In this document: in pieces, positions 16,020 through 23,363 of the stretch
How positions within the stretch are numbered: the first letter of the stretch is position 1
How the letters are laid out: each line of letters opens with the position of its first letter
Origin: Methanobacterium sp. UBA410
Lineage (GTDB): Archaea; Methanobacteriota; Methanobacteria; Methanobacteriales; Methanobacteriaceae
Direction: 5' to 3'
DNA length: 35,263 nt
NCBI GenBank assembly: GCA_002498385.1
Contig: DAHH01000003.1
Location: 111,317-146,579 of the forward strand
Notes under the pieces: generated by a model
The model's database searches: none
What the model saw: the letters and a program-made list of their open reading frames with translations, nothing else
What the model was told of the DNA's origin: nothing
Made by a program: the position numbers and the translations under genes

Positions 16020-16060
16020 TTATAACTTATAACTTTTAAGGTTTAAGTTATAACTTATAA
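16020..16060. repeat. TTATAACTTATAA direct repeat and palindrome
   Basis: TTATAACTTATAA occurs at 16020-16032 and again at 16048-16060; the second overlaps the perfect 12-base palindrome AAGTTATAACTT (16045-16056). It lies between ilvE and uppP and includes TATA-like sequence in the leftward direction. Confidence 0.7.
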
Positions 16061-16080
16061 TAACCTAAAGGAAATAACCC

Positions 16081-17004
16081 TCAGTCCAGGAAGGTCAACC
16101 AACTGTGTTCATCTTCACATTTGGCGTTAACAACATCAAAGAACTTATCCTGAATTTTTTTAGTTACATCTCCCCTTTTACCAGCACCAACCGTGATCCT
16201 GTCAACGGATCTGACTGGTGAAACCTCTGCAGCTGTACCTGTTAGGAAGGCTTCATCTGCTATGTAAAGCATCTCACGGGGCATCTGTTTCTCTTTAACT
16301 TCCATTCCCATGTCCCTGGCCATCTGTATTATGGAATTCCTTGTGATTCCACTGAGCAGGGATGAGGATACTGGAGGCGTGTAGATGGTACCGTCTTTAA
16401 CTACGAATATGTTTTCACCACTCCCCTCTCCAACAAAGCCATGATAGTCCAGCATTATGGCCTCATCGTAGCCATTCATCACTGATTCCATCTTTGCAAG
16501 CTGAGAATTCATGTAATTTGAACCGGCCTTTGCCATGTTGGGCATGGTGTCGGGAGCCATACGTCTCCAGGTTGAAACACCAATATCAACGCCCTGCTCA
16601 AGGGCTTCCGCTCCAAGGTACTGTCCCCAGCCCCAGGCTGCTATCACAGTTTCCATTGGGCAGTTCATGGGATAAACTCCCAGTTCCTTGTAACCCCTGA
16701 ATGCTATGGGTCTTATGTAACATTCTTTGAGGCTATTCGCCTTCACAGTTTCAATTATTGCGTCTGAAAGTTCGTCAACGTTGTATGGAATTTCCATCCT
16801 GTAAATCTTACCTGAATTAATGAGTCTTTGAGCATGCTCACGCAATCTAAAGATCGCAGGACCCTTTTCGGTGTTGTAGCATCTTAGTCCTTCAAAAACG
16901 CTTGATCCGTAGTGAACAACATGAGATAGAACGTGTATTTTTGCATCTTTCCAGTCAACTAATTCTCCATTAAACCATATTTTCCCTGATTCATCGAATG
17001 CCAT
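16081..17004 (-). CDS. ilvE: Branched-chain amino acid aminotransferase
   Basis: PLP enzyme of fold type IV that makes valine, leucine and isoleucine from the 2-oxo acids with glutamate. 307 residues, typical length. Motifs: KIWFNGELVDW at the N-terminus, HYGSSVFEGLRCY, the Schiff-base lysine in NMAKAGSNYMNS (K159, the same number as in the E. coli enzyme), GEGSGENIFVV and SSSLLSGITRNSII for phosphate binding. ATG 17004 follows AGAGGGATAAC. It is the last step of the pathway whose other genes, ilvBN, ilvC and ilvD, lie elsewhere in the window, each cluster under its own control. Confidence 0.95.
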   Translation of the reverse strand: MAFDESGKIWFNGELVDWKDAKIHVLSHVVHYGSSVFEGLRCYNTEKGPAIFRLREHAQRLINSGKIYRMEIPYNVDELSDAIIETVKANSLKECYIRPIAFRGYKELGVYPMNCPMETVIAAWGWGQYLGAEALEQGVDIGVSTWRRMAPDTMPNMAKAGSNYMNSQLAKMESVMNGYDEAIMLDYHGFVGEGSGENIFVVKDGTIYTPPVSSSLLSGITRNSIIQMARDMGMEVKEKQMPREMLYIADEAFLTGTAAEVSPVRSVDRITVGAGKRGDVTKKIQDKFFDVVNAKCEDEHSWLTFLD

Positions 17005-17280
17005 TGTTATCCCTCTAACTTCTATTCAAACATATTTTGGGCATGCTTCAATAAATAGTTTGTAAAACACGCAGCATGTTAAGCGTTCAAGTTAAAGAAA
17101 GTGGGTACCTTGGAATCTTAAAAATAGAATTTAACTATTGCGTAGGGCTTGATTGATTTGAAAAATTTCTTGAAAATTTAATGTGGCACCCCAAGAAAAG
17201 AATGAACCTATAACTGCGGATTTTTGATCTTTGGATCTTCAGGGACATTTTTTTCTTAAGATCCCAAACCGTGGAAAAAG

Positions 17281-17288
17281 TTTATATA
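17281..17288 (+). promoter_or_regulatory. TATA box for tRNA-Val(TAC)
   Basis: TTTATATA lies 27 to 34 bases before the mature 5' end, the spacing expected for an archaeal box A of a tRNA gene. The rest of the gap 17005-17314 shows no ORF. Confidence 0.65.
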
Positions 17289-17313
17289 GAGAACTGACCA
17301 TACATGGAAGAGT

Positions 17314-17386
<73 letters not shown>

Positions 17387-17460
17387 TTCAGACATATTTT
17401 TTGTATACAGAGTACTAAAATTAGTTCAGCGCTGGTTTTATTAAGTTTAATTGTTCCAGT

Positions 17461-17539
<79 letters not shown>

Positions 17540-17771
17540 CATATCTATTTTAAACATATTTTTCAAGTTCTAACAGTCTATTAACCTGGCCTATTAAAAT
17601 ACTGGTTCATTAAAAGATTTTCTTCGTTAAAAAATAGATATTCATGATCTATTCTCTCCTTTTTAAACCTTTTTTACAGCACTTTTTTTAAGGATCTGCT
17701 AATTATAAAAAGACATTCATTTTTTAAGAGGATTAAAGGATTAAAGGATTATCTCAAACCTATTTCAATCC

Positions 17772-18584
17772 TTAAAGCAGCACCACAAGCATGGCGTATA
17801 TGATCATGGATGCGAAGAAAACGGTTGTTCCCTTTACAAGCATGATAGTTCCATTCTTTTCAACACCCAAAACAATTCCATATGAAAGTATTGCAGCAAC
17901 CAGTATTTTCGAGACTCCAAGCATGGCCGTGTTCTTAGTTCCAAAGCTTATTAAGTAAGCTGCAAAGGATGAGAGAAGTAAAACAAAAATGATGAGAACC
18001 ACGGTGTTTTCCAGGAGCATTTTAATTTTAGGCAGGATCCTGGGAAGAACTGCCTCCCCTTGAACTTTTCTCAGTTTTTTACCGCTTCTAAGGGATGTTA
18101 CAAAATTTGGACTGGATTTACCTCTTCTACGGGATGATACAAGGCCTGAACCGGATGAGGGGGTGTAATCTTCGAAACCATCATCTTCATAGGTATCAAC
18201 TTCTTCTTCAGCTGCCACATTTTTGGAGAATTTTTTGGCTAGGTTAATTATTCCCTCCTTGTCTATGAGTTTTATATTCCTTCTAGCTGCGTAGTTTGTA
18301 GCGTTGTCCGTGAAATGGGAGGTTGTGACAACAACGATCTTGGATGCTTTTAGAAGTTTTCCAATCATTTCCATTTCTTTAACGACATCAATACCAACAT
18401 CCCATTTTTCATCGTAGTTTTTACAGGCCACTACAACCCCCATATCCCCTAAAATCGTGGGTAAAACTCCATAAATATCTATGATGTGTCTTGAGGTTTC
18501 GAAGTTTTTGTAAACTTTAAATCCAGACTCTTCCATTACCTTTGCAACGAAGCTCATCAACCTACTTTTTTCCAACGCCACCAC
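17772..18584 (-). CDS. Restriction-endonuclease-like (Mrr fold) protein with three C-terminal membrane segments
   Basis: Residues about 5-115 look like the PD-(D/E)XK fold of the Mrr/COG1787 type: helix MSFVAKVMEESGFKVYKN, strand HIIDIYG with the metal Asp, strand MGVVVACKNY with the Lys, then VVVTTSHFTDNATNYAARRNIKLID. The usual acidic or Gln residue two before the Lys is Ala here (A-C-K), so nuclease activity is doubtful. A basic, Ser-rich linker follows, and then three hydrophobic segments (TVVLIIFVLLLSSFAAYLI; SKILVAAILSYGIVLG; GTTVFFASMIIYAMLVVLL). It is thus a membrane protein with a cytosolic nuclease-like domain. The ribosome site AAGGTGGTG favours a TTG start at 18575 over the GTG at 18584. 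Divergent from surE. Role unknown. Confidence 0.75.
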   Translation of the reverse strand: MVALEKSRLMSFVAKVMEESGFKVYKNFETSRHIIDIYGVLPTILGDMGVVVACKNYDEKWDVGIDVVKEMEMIGKLLKASKIVVVTTSHFTDNATNYAARRNIKLIDKEGIINLAKKFSKNVAAEEEVDTYEDDGFEDYTPSSGSGLVSSRRRGKSSPNFVTSLRSGKKLRKVQGEAVLPRILPKIKMLLENTVVLIIFVLLLSSFAAYLISFGTKNTAMLGVSKILVAAILSYGIVLGVEKNGTIMLVKGTTVFFASMIIYAMLVVLL

Positions 18585-18648
18585 CTTGATACATTACAGG
18601 TGAACAAACCTAACTCTCACCATGGCCATCCTTATTACTATTTTTAAG

Positions 18649-18660
18649 TTTATATTTAAA
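18649..18660 (+). promoter_or_regulatory. TATA box for surE
   Basis: TTTATATTTAAA, 63 to 74 bases before the chosen ATG; the start point would fall near 18685. Confidence 0.5.
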
Positions 18661-18722
18661 ACTCTTTACACTTGTATCTTTCCGCGTAAACTTTTTCAAG
18701 GTTGAGATGTATAAGCAAGTCC

Positions 18723-19499
18723 ATGCAAATTCTCATAACCAACGACGATGGCGTCAACTCTTCCGGGATCATGGCTGCAAAGAATGCTGTGGAGGATCTG
18801 GGAAGGGTTGAAGTTGTGGCCCCTGCAAGTCAGCAAAGTGGTATAGGTCATGCTTTAACACTTTTTGAACCTATAAGGTACACAACAATTAAACTTGCAG
18901 ATGGTAGCACAGCATACTCAGTTTCAGGAACACCAACAGATGCTTTGATCATAGGAATATACGAGGTTGCGGATGAAAAACCGGACCTCGTTGTATCTGG
19001 GATAAACATTGGTGAAAACCTTGGAATGTCTGAGTTAACAACCTCAGGCACCATAGGTGCTGCAATGGAGGCAGCTGCAAATGGCATACCTGCACTCGCA
19101 GTTTCCATCCAGGTCACGCGCGGTGCAATAAAGTTTCATGACGGCCATGTGGACGTTGACTTCAGCCACGCCCAGAATATCATGCACAGGGTTTCGAAGC
19201 AGATCCTGGAGCGGGGACTTCCAGAGGGTGTTGATTTTTTGAACCTGAACATTCCTTCCTCACCAACGAGCGATGAAATAAGGTTAACAGGGCTTGGAAC
19301 CCGTATGTACAGGATACATATCCAGAAGAGGCTGGATCCAAGGGGAAGGCCTTACTACTGGATCGATGGGGATCCTGTTGAGGATGATGTTGAAGGCACC
19401 GATGTTCACACCCTTAAAAAGGAGAAATGTGCCACTTTAACTCCAGTATCTTTAGATTGCACTGCAGATGTAGATTTAATGGATGGATGGCTTGATTAA
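18723..19499 (+). CDS. surE: 5'/3'-nucleotidase SurE
   Basis: Metal-dependent phosphatase of nucleoside monophosphates and other small phosphates. The hallmark N-terminus MQILITNDDGVNSSGI holds the Asp pair; SGIGHALTLFEPIR, VSGTPTDA and the metal/phosphate loop VVSGINIGENLGMSELTTSGTIGAA follow. 258 residues from ATG 18723, matching the family's habit of starting one or two residues before I-L-I-T-N-D-D-G. A TTG start at 18702 would add seven residues and lies after CAAGG. It stands alone, with long non-coding DNA downstream. Confidence 0.95.
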   Translation: MQILITNDDGVNSSGIMAAKNAVEDLGRVEVVAPASQQSGIGHALTLFEPIRYTTIKLADGSTAYSVSGTPTDALIIGIYEVADEKPDLVVSGINIGENLGMSELTTSGTIGAAMEAAANGIPALAVSIQVTRGAIKFHDGHVDVDFSHAQNIMHRVSKQILERGLPEGVDFLNLNIPSSPTSDEIRLTGLGTRMYRIHIQKRLDPRGRPYYWIDGDPVEDDVEGTDVHTLKKEKCATLTPVSLDCTADVDLMDGWLD

Positions 19500-19853
19500 A
19501 CTGAAAAAAAATGTTTCTATAAATGCTTGGGATTTTCCCATGGCACTATTTTTTAAAAAAATTAATAGATTAAAAAATTAATAGAAGTTTTAAAAAAATT
19601 AATCAGAAGTCTTTTTTAATCTTTTTGAATGGTTATTTAACTGTTTTTAGGAGCTTTTTATTTTTTAGGATTTTATTTTTTTAAAATCTTTTTTAAAATC
19701 TTCTCATGGTACATTAGAATGTGGATTTTAGAATGTGGATTAAAATATTTCCTGGGCTACTTTTAATTTCTATATTTTTAAGGGCTAATTTTATATATTT
19801 TGAATATATATTCATATCTGTTGGATTTCACAAAACATTTTGGGGGAGTTAAA
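19500..19853. other. AT-rich non-coding DNA with a 14-base tandem duplication
   Basis: No gene supported. TTAGAATGTGGATT is present twice without spacer (19714-19727, 19728-19741). TTTATATATT followed by the palindrome TGAATATATATTCA (19801-19814) would make a strong rightward promoter for the peptide ORF that follows. Confidence 0.5.
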
Positions 19854-19934
19854 ATTTATAAAATATTGTTAGGACTTTTCGTTGTTGGATTTTTCGTTTA
19901 TGCAATATTGAATGACCCAGCAAAGAAGTATTAA
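19854..19934 (+). CDS. Possible 26-residue membrane peptide with non-standard ATT start
   Basis: A short frame reads x-Y-K-I-L-L-G-L-F-V-V-G-F-F-V-Y-A-I-L-N-D-P-A-K-K-Y and stops at TAA 19932. It has one hydrophobic helix and a charged C-terminus, like known small membrane proteins. GGGGGAG (19842-19848) lies five bases before ATT 19854. The only standard start in frame upstream is TTG at 19821, which could serve a leaderless message because the TATA sequence lies about 25 bases before it. Codon-level evidence is thin at this length and I cannot name a homologue. The hydrophobic pattern and the ribosome binding site are the reasons to list it. Confidence 0.35.
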   Translation: MYKILLGLFVVGFFVYAILNDPAKKY

Positions 19935-20231
19935 GAAAAATAAGTTTAAAGATCTGTTACCTCAGTACACTTTTTTGTAAAAACCATTTTTTGTAAAAGG
20001 GTTAAAAGTGAAGGGTTAAAAAGCCGTAAAAAGCTAAAACCGAATTTAATTTCACAAAAAAACTTGTTTTGAACATGTAGCTTTAATGGAATTAAAAGCA
20101 GTTTCAGAGCTAATTTTAGATCCATGGGACTTGGATAGAGACAAGTGGCAGTTAAATAGTGAGATCCTCTGAAACGGCTCCTTTTTAAAGTACTCCCTCT
20201 TATTTTTAAGGACTAATCTCGGGTTACCATA
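19935..20231. other. Intergenic DNA with repeats and a candidate structured RNA
   Basis: Contains TTTTTTGTAAAA twice (19973-20000 area) and GGGTTAAAA twice just after it, then the inverted repeat described separately at 20097-20178. A 28-codon ATG frame at 20086-20172 has no ribosome binding site and coincides with the inverted repeat, so I do not call it. Confidence 0.4.
20097..20178. ncRNA. Candidate structured RNA, long closing stem
   Basis: GTTTCAGAG (20101-20109) and CTCTGAAAC (20167-20175) are a perfect 9-base inverted pair. Beyond an A/G mismatch the stem continues with AGC/GCT, giving 12 pairs closing about 57 bases. Inside, ATCC/GGAT can form a smaller hairpin. The strand is not decided and no clear promoter is seen, so this could equally be a chance or terminator-like structure. 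Confidence 0.25.
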
Positions 20232-20615
20232 TCACTCCATGGTTACCCATATCAGTACAGAGAGGGCAAAAAATTCCAGTATGTTCAGGAAAAATATTGG
20301 AATACCCATTCCCGGCCCTCTGAAGCCTTCCTGTGTTAGAAGGAATGCTGTGAAGAGGAGATTCTGTATGAAGAAGAGCATGGCGAATGTAAGGAGTCCA
20401 AAGGTGAACTTAGATCTAAAGCTCTTGTAACTTTTAAAGTACATGTACAGCAGAATCAACAAAAGAACCATGTTCAAGATTCCGATTGTAATGTCACCGT
20501 TTATAATCTGGGAATTGTCAATTCCAGGTCCTAACCCTCCGGGTAATGGTCCGGATACCTGTGATCCGGATGTTCCTGAGTTTGTCAGTCCTCCCAGGTC
20601 TTGTCCCCCTATCAT
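20232..20615 (-). CDS. Hypothetical membrane protein paired with a winged-helix regulator
   Basis: 127 residues, family not recognised by name. The first 40 residues are Gly/Ser/Pro-rich (LGGLTNSGTSGSQVSGPLPG) and probably extracytoplasmic. Three hydrophobic segments follow: GILNMVLLLILLYMYF, FGLLTFAMLFFIQNLLFTAFLL and IPIFFLNILEFFALSVLIWV. A basic loop (KSYKSFRSKF) sits after the first. ATG 20615 follows AGGAGTGATGAG. It lies 38 bases downstream of the HTH gene on the same strand, and such regulator/membrane-protein pairs are frequent in archaea. The membrane protein may sense a signal for, or be controlled by, the regulator; this is inference. Confidence 0.7.
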   Translation of the reverse strand: MIGGQDLGGLTNSGTSGSQVSGPLPGGLGPGIDNSQIINGDITIGILNMVLLLILLYMYFKSYKSFRSKFTFGLLTFAMLFFIQNLLFTAFLLTQEGFRGPGMGIPIFFLNILEFFALSVLIWVTME

Positions 20616-20653
20616 CTCATCACTCCTATTTTGCAGTTAACTAAATTTTTTTC

Positions 20654-20935
20654 TCACTTCATTTTATTTAAAATATCCAGGAATATGGAGTAGTTTTCCT
20701 CCATCCTGTTTGACAAAGAGTACATTGCACCATACTTCTTTTTTCCAGTGAAGTTAAATATGATATCATGATCCTCTAAAGTATCTATATGATGTTTAAT
20801 GGTTTTATAATCCAAATCAAGCTCTTTAGAAAGCTGATTAATATTGTAAGGCCTTTCATGCAGGGATTTAATTATTCTGGCCCGATTAACACCACCCCTA
20901 CTACCAGCTATCAAGTACCACAGGATCCTTTTCAT
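20654..20935 (-). CDS. ArsR-like winged helix-turn-helix transcriptional regulator
   Basis: 93 residues forming a single winged-helix domain: SRGGVNRARIIKSLHERPYNINQLSKELDLDYKTIKHHID is the helix-turn-helix, with the recognition helix at about YKTIKHHIDTLEDH, followed by the wing DIIFNFTGKKKYGAMYSLS. The C-terminal helix (YSIFLDILNKMK) may dimerise. No metal-binding cysteine cluster or ligand domain is visible, so the signal is unknown. ATG 20935 has only a weak site upstream (GTGTGATTTT). It is probably co-transcribed with the membrane protein gene 38 bases downstream. A typical target for such a regulator would be its own promoter region, 20936-21239. Confidence 0.82.
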   Translation of the reverse strand: MKRILWYLIAGSRGGVNRARIIKSLHERPYNINQLSKELDLDYKTIKHHIDTLEDHDIIFNFTGKKKYGAMYSLSNRMEENYSIFLDILNKMK

Positions 20936-21239
20936 AAAATCACACGTTTTTGAAGAAAAGCTAGGCTAAACTATCTAGGCACCTATCTAAATAGTCATCC
21001 TACTTAACTAATCTACTTAAATCTATATTTTTGATAATTTACCCAAAAAAACATTACACTACTTATTTTAGGTTAGTTAACTTATAACACTTAACCTTTA
21101 AGATGAATTGGGTAAGAATAGCGCCTGATCCATAATCTCAATTTCTAAAAGAAATTTCTGTAAGCTAGGCACGTAAAAAAAGTACAAAAGTAGTAGCTTC
21201 AAAAAAAATTGGGTGAGTTTTTACCTTGCGGCACCGTCC
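20936..21239. other. Intergenic region upstream of the winged-helix gene
   Basis: 304 bases without an ORF. GCTAGGC occurs near 20963 and 21170, TATCTAGGCACC/TATCTAAATAG forms short direct repeats near 20973-20990, and AATTTCT-AAA-AGAAATT is a small hairpin near 21141-21157. Any of these could be operator sites of the regulator; none is proven. Confidence 0.4.
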
Positions 21240-21536
21240 CTACATAAAGTAAGATCCTGGTTCACCTTTGTTAAGTCCATATTCTGTCCATATTGGGCAT
21301 TCACCGCACTTACATATCTGGTGGGCATCCAGATCTGTACAGCTGGCTTTTCCAGTTGAACAGTAGAGTCCAGGAACATTTTCTGCTTCTATTATGGAAG
21401 CAATGTCCACATCTTCAGAAATCATCTCCTGCATCCTCCTCAGCCTGCCCTTGAAGCACTCACTCTCGGCCTGAACTGGACAGCTTGTGCACTGGCATTT
21501 TGCAACGTTCTCCGCGGTGTATTCAACTTTCACCAT
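21240..21536 (-). CDS. DUF2769 family cysteine-rich protein
   Basis: 98 residues, cytosolic. It has ten cysteines in two similar blocks: residues about 14-27 (CQCTSCPVQAESEC) and about 75-80 (CKCGECP), plus CSTGKASC between. This pattern, N-V-A-K-C-x-C-x-x-C-P-V, is what I know as DUF2769, found mostly in methanogens and of unknown function. Metal or Fe-S binding is likely. ATG 21536 follows GAGGGGGATG. TATA-like AGTATAAACGG lies about 65-75 bases upstream. Nothing in the neighbourhood fixes its role. Confidence 0.82.
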   Translation of the reverse strand: MVKVEYTAENVAKCQCTSCPVQAESECFKGRLRRMQEMISEDVDIASIIEAENVPGLYCSTGKASCTDLDAHQICKCGECPIWTEYGLNKGEPGSYFM

Positions 21537-21900
21537 ATTTTTACATCCCCCTCATTATTTAACATTTGATAGAATGGAGCTAAATTGTACTGATTGCCGT
21601 TTATACTGGGATTTGGAACGCTTCGGTTGCAGAGCACATGCAACCCCTTGAACATATACCAAAATTAACCCCATTTTGTAATATATTTGTTCAATTTTGT
21701 ATATAAAATTGTTATACAGGAAGCTTGTTGAGGTCGATGTGTCATGAATCTGTTTCGTATAGACGTAAAATTTTTCTACAGTAGAACCTCAAGGATTCGT
21801 TAGATACACTTGAAATGATCCTCTCTAAAAAAATACTTCTACTGTAGAAACACGGAATGGTTATTAACCTGCAAACTCCTCAAAGGGGAATCAAAGAATC
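21537..21900. other. Intergenic region with hairpin and paired palindromes
   Basis: 364 bases, no ORF. GGTTGC-N9-GCAACC forms a hairpin at 21625-21645, and two 13-base palindromes lie at 21774-21786 and 21837-21849 (separate entry). Confidence 0.5.
21773..21850. repeat. Two palindromes that are inverted copies of each other
   Basis: TTTCTACAGTAGAA (21773-21786) is nearly self-complementary, and its exact reverse complement TTCTACTGTAGAAA stands at 21837-21850. Each can bind a dimer; together they can form a 14-base stem around a loop of 50 bases, in which AGGAT/ATCCT adds a short inner stem. No target duplication is visible at the flanks. Confidence 0.8.
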
Positions 21901-22893
21901 TCAATTCCTGACCCTGATACCCATAATCTCTTTTTCCCCTTTAAAAACAGCTTCAGCTATCTGAGCACTCCCAACGGAACCAGATGTTGCGGGAAGACTT
22001 GAAACCGGGGCAATATCCTGGACATTTTCTTTTATCATCCCAAAAACATCGATGGGTTTCTGCATGGATCCTACAGAACCTGTGAGCACGATTCCATCAA
22101 CTTTATCTGCAATACCTGCAAGGCCCCATATCTCCATGTTTATGGTCATTACCATAGTTTTGAAGGCGAGCTCTGCCTTCCTGTTCCCCTCAACGTACAT
22201 CTTGAGGATCTCATCCTTGGCCCTGGCCACTTTGGTGCTAACACCTGCCACCTTAACAGCCCCGGCATTTGAAAAGCATTCATTGGCAGTTCTGAAGCCG
22301 TTATCTATGTCCCTTATCATTTCAAGGTCTAAAGGTCCATGTATGGTTCCCATTGCACCGACGCATGCATCCATGGCACCCTTTATTGTTCCGTCCTCCA
22401 CCAGCATGGTTACAGTGTTGGAGCTGATGTCTGAAACTATCATGTTTTCAAATCCAGTCTCAAGGTAGGCATTGTAGGTTATGCTGATTTTTTCAGGGCT
22501 TGCAGCATGGGAGTAAGCAGCTTGAAACCTGGGGTCAAGGCAGGGGGTGTTTTTATGGAGCCCTGGAATTAAAACCGTGGGAATTCCTGATTTCTTTATT
22601 TCATCGTAGACTGCTGTTCCGCCACCTGTAACCTTCCCTGCTCCCCCAATATCAAGTATCCCATGGTTTTTCACCATTTTGAGTGGGGTTATTTCGCTGA
22701 TCCCATCACCCATGGCGTAGGTTATGGCCATGAGGTCTATTGATTCAAGATCAACCCTTTTTGATAGTTCTTCAAGGGCCGATACTTTTCCAGAAGAAAG
22801 TTCTTCCCTCCCAATCTTGAAATGTACTGGTTCGGCAGTTAACACTGTAAATGAAACTCCTGTTGTTCCATGATCCATACCCACAAAAACCAT
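21901..22893 (-). CDS. Methanogenesis marker protein 12
   Basis: A protein nearly confined to methanogens, with an ASKHA-type (acetate/sugar kinase, Hsp70, actin) fold by sequence pattern. The N-terminal FVGMDHGTTGVSF is a phosphate-1 loop; ILDIGGAGKVTGGGTAVYDE and SDISSNTVTMLVEDGTIKGAMDACVGAMGTIHGPLD look like the second nucleotide-binding part, and VLTGSVGS like the adenosine motif. 330 residues. Its reaction is not known; a kinase or ATPase helping cofactor or enzyme maturation is an inference from the fold. ATG 22893 follows CAGGGAG at a spacing of 8. Confidence 0.9.
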   Translation of the reverse strand: MVFVGMDHGTTGVSFTVLTAEPVHFKIGREELSSGKVSALEELSKRVDLESIDLMAITYAMGDGISEITPLKMVKNHGILDIGGAGKVTGGGTAVYDEIKKSGIPTVLIPGLHKNTPCLDPRFQAAYSHAASPEKISITYNAYLETGFENMIVSDISSNTVTMLVEDGTIKGAMDACVGAMGTIHGPLDLEMIRDIDNGFRTANECFSNAGAVKVAGVSTKVARAKDEILKMYVEGNRKAELAFKTMVMTINMEIWGLAGIADKVDGIVLTGSVGSMQKPIDVFGMIKENVQDIAPVSSLPATSGSVGSAQIAEAVFKGEKEIMGIRVRN

Positions 22894-23019
22894 AAAAAAA
22901 TCTCCCTGTTTTGTTCAACGATCCTTGGGCTCAGTATCTCTCAGGCAGTTATTAAGTTTATCTGATTAAAAGGTAGAATAACAGGCATAACAGCTCAAAG
23001 TTTAAAGAAGTACAAAGTT
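22894..23019. other. Gap downstream of the small peptide ORF, upstream of marker 12
   Basis: No gene supported. This would hold the marker 12 promoter; no convincing TATA box is seen. Confidence 0.3.
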
Positions 23020-23106
23020 TCAGTCCATGGATGGAGGCTTGATGAATAGGAATAATAAAAACCCTACAAAAATTATAAAAGCCGCTGCTAAGAATGCAAA
23101 CTGCAT
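23020..23106 (-). CDS. Possible 28-residue membrane peptide
   Basis: ATG 23106 opens a frame reading M-Q-F-A-F-L-A-A-A-F-I-I-F-V-G-F-L-L-F-L-F-I-K-P-P-S-M-D and stops at TGA 23020: one strong membrane helix ending with a positively charged, proline-rich tail. A GAGG lies eight bases before ATG. The frame is open a further 12 codons upstream and reads protein-like (HRPSNNPEARG) but has no start codon, so the N-terminus could be longer by a non-standard start. It lies between ilvC and marker 12 on the same strand. I cannot name a homologue. Confidence 0.4.
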   Translation of the reverse strand: MQFAFLAAAFIIFVGFLLFLFIKPPSMD

Positions 23107-23363
23107 TCCGCGAGCCTCAGGGTTGTTTGAAGGTCTATGGTATCATTAAACTGCACTTTATCAAATCTTTCGAATGTTGATCTACTTTTTATGCACAGTG
23201 ATGGAGTTATCAAAAAATATTGTATCCTGAAGTTCAAGAAGTAAAAAAAGTTTAAAAAGTCAACAAGTAAAAAAAAAGCTGTTAAAAACAGTTGTGAAAT
23301 AGAACTAGTAGAATCAGATAAAACTGATAGAATTAAAGAATAAAATAAGAAAATGAAGGAGTT
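23107..23363. other. Intergenic region downstream of ilvC
   Basis: AT-rich, 257 bases, no ORF. The A9 run near 23270 and CTGTTAAAAACAG (a small palindrome, near 23279-23291) could form a leftward terminator for ilvC. Confidence 0.4.

Noticed and set aside
20086..20172. A 28-codon ATG frame on the plus strand
   Set aside because: No ribosome binding site, and its ends coincide with an inverted repeat that explains the sequence better.
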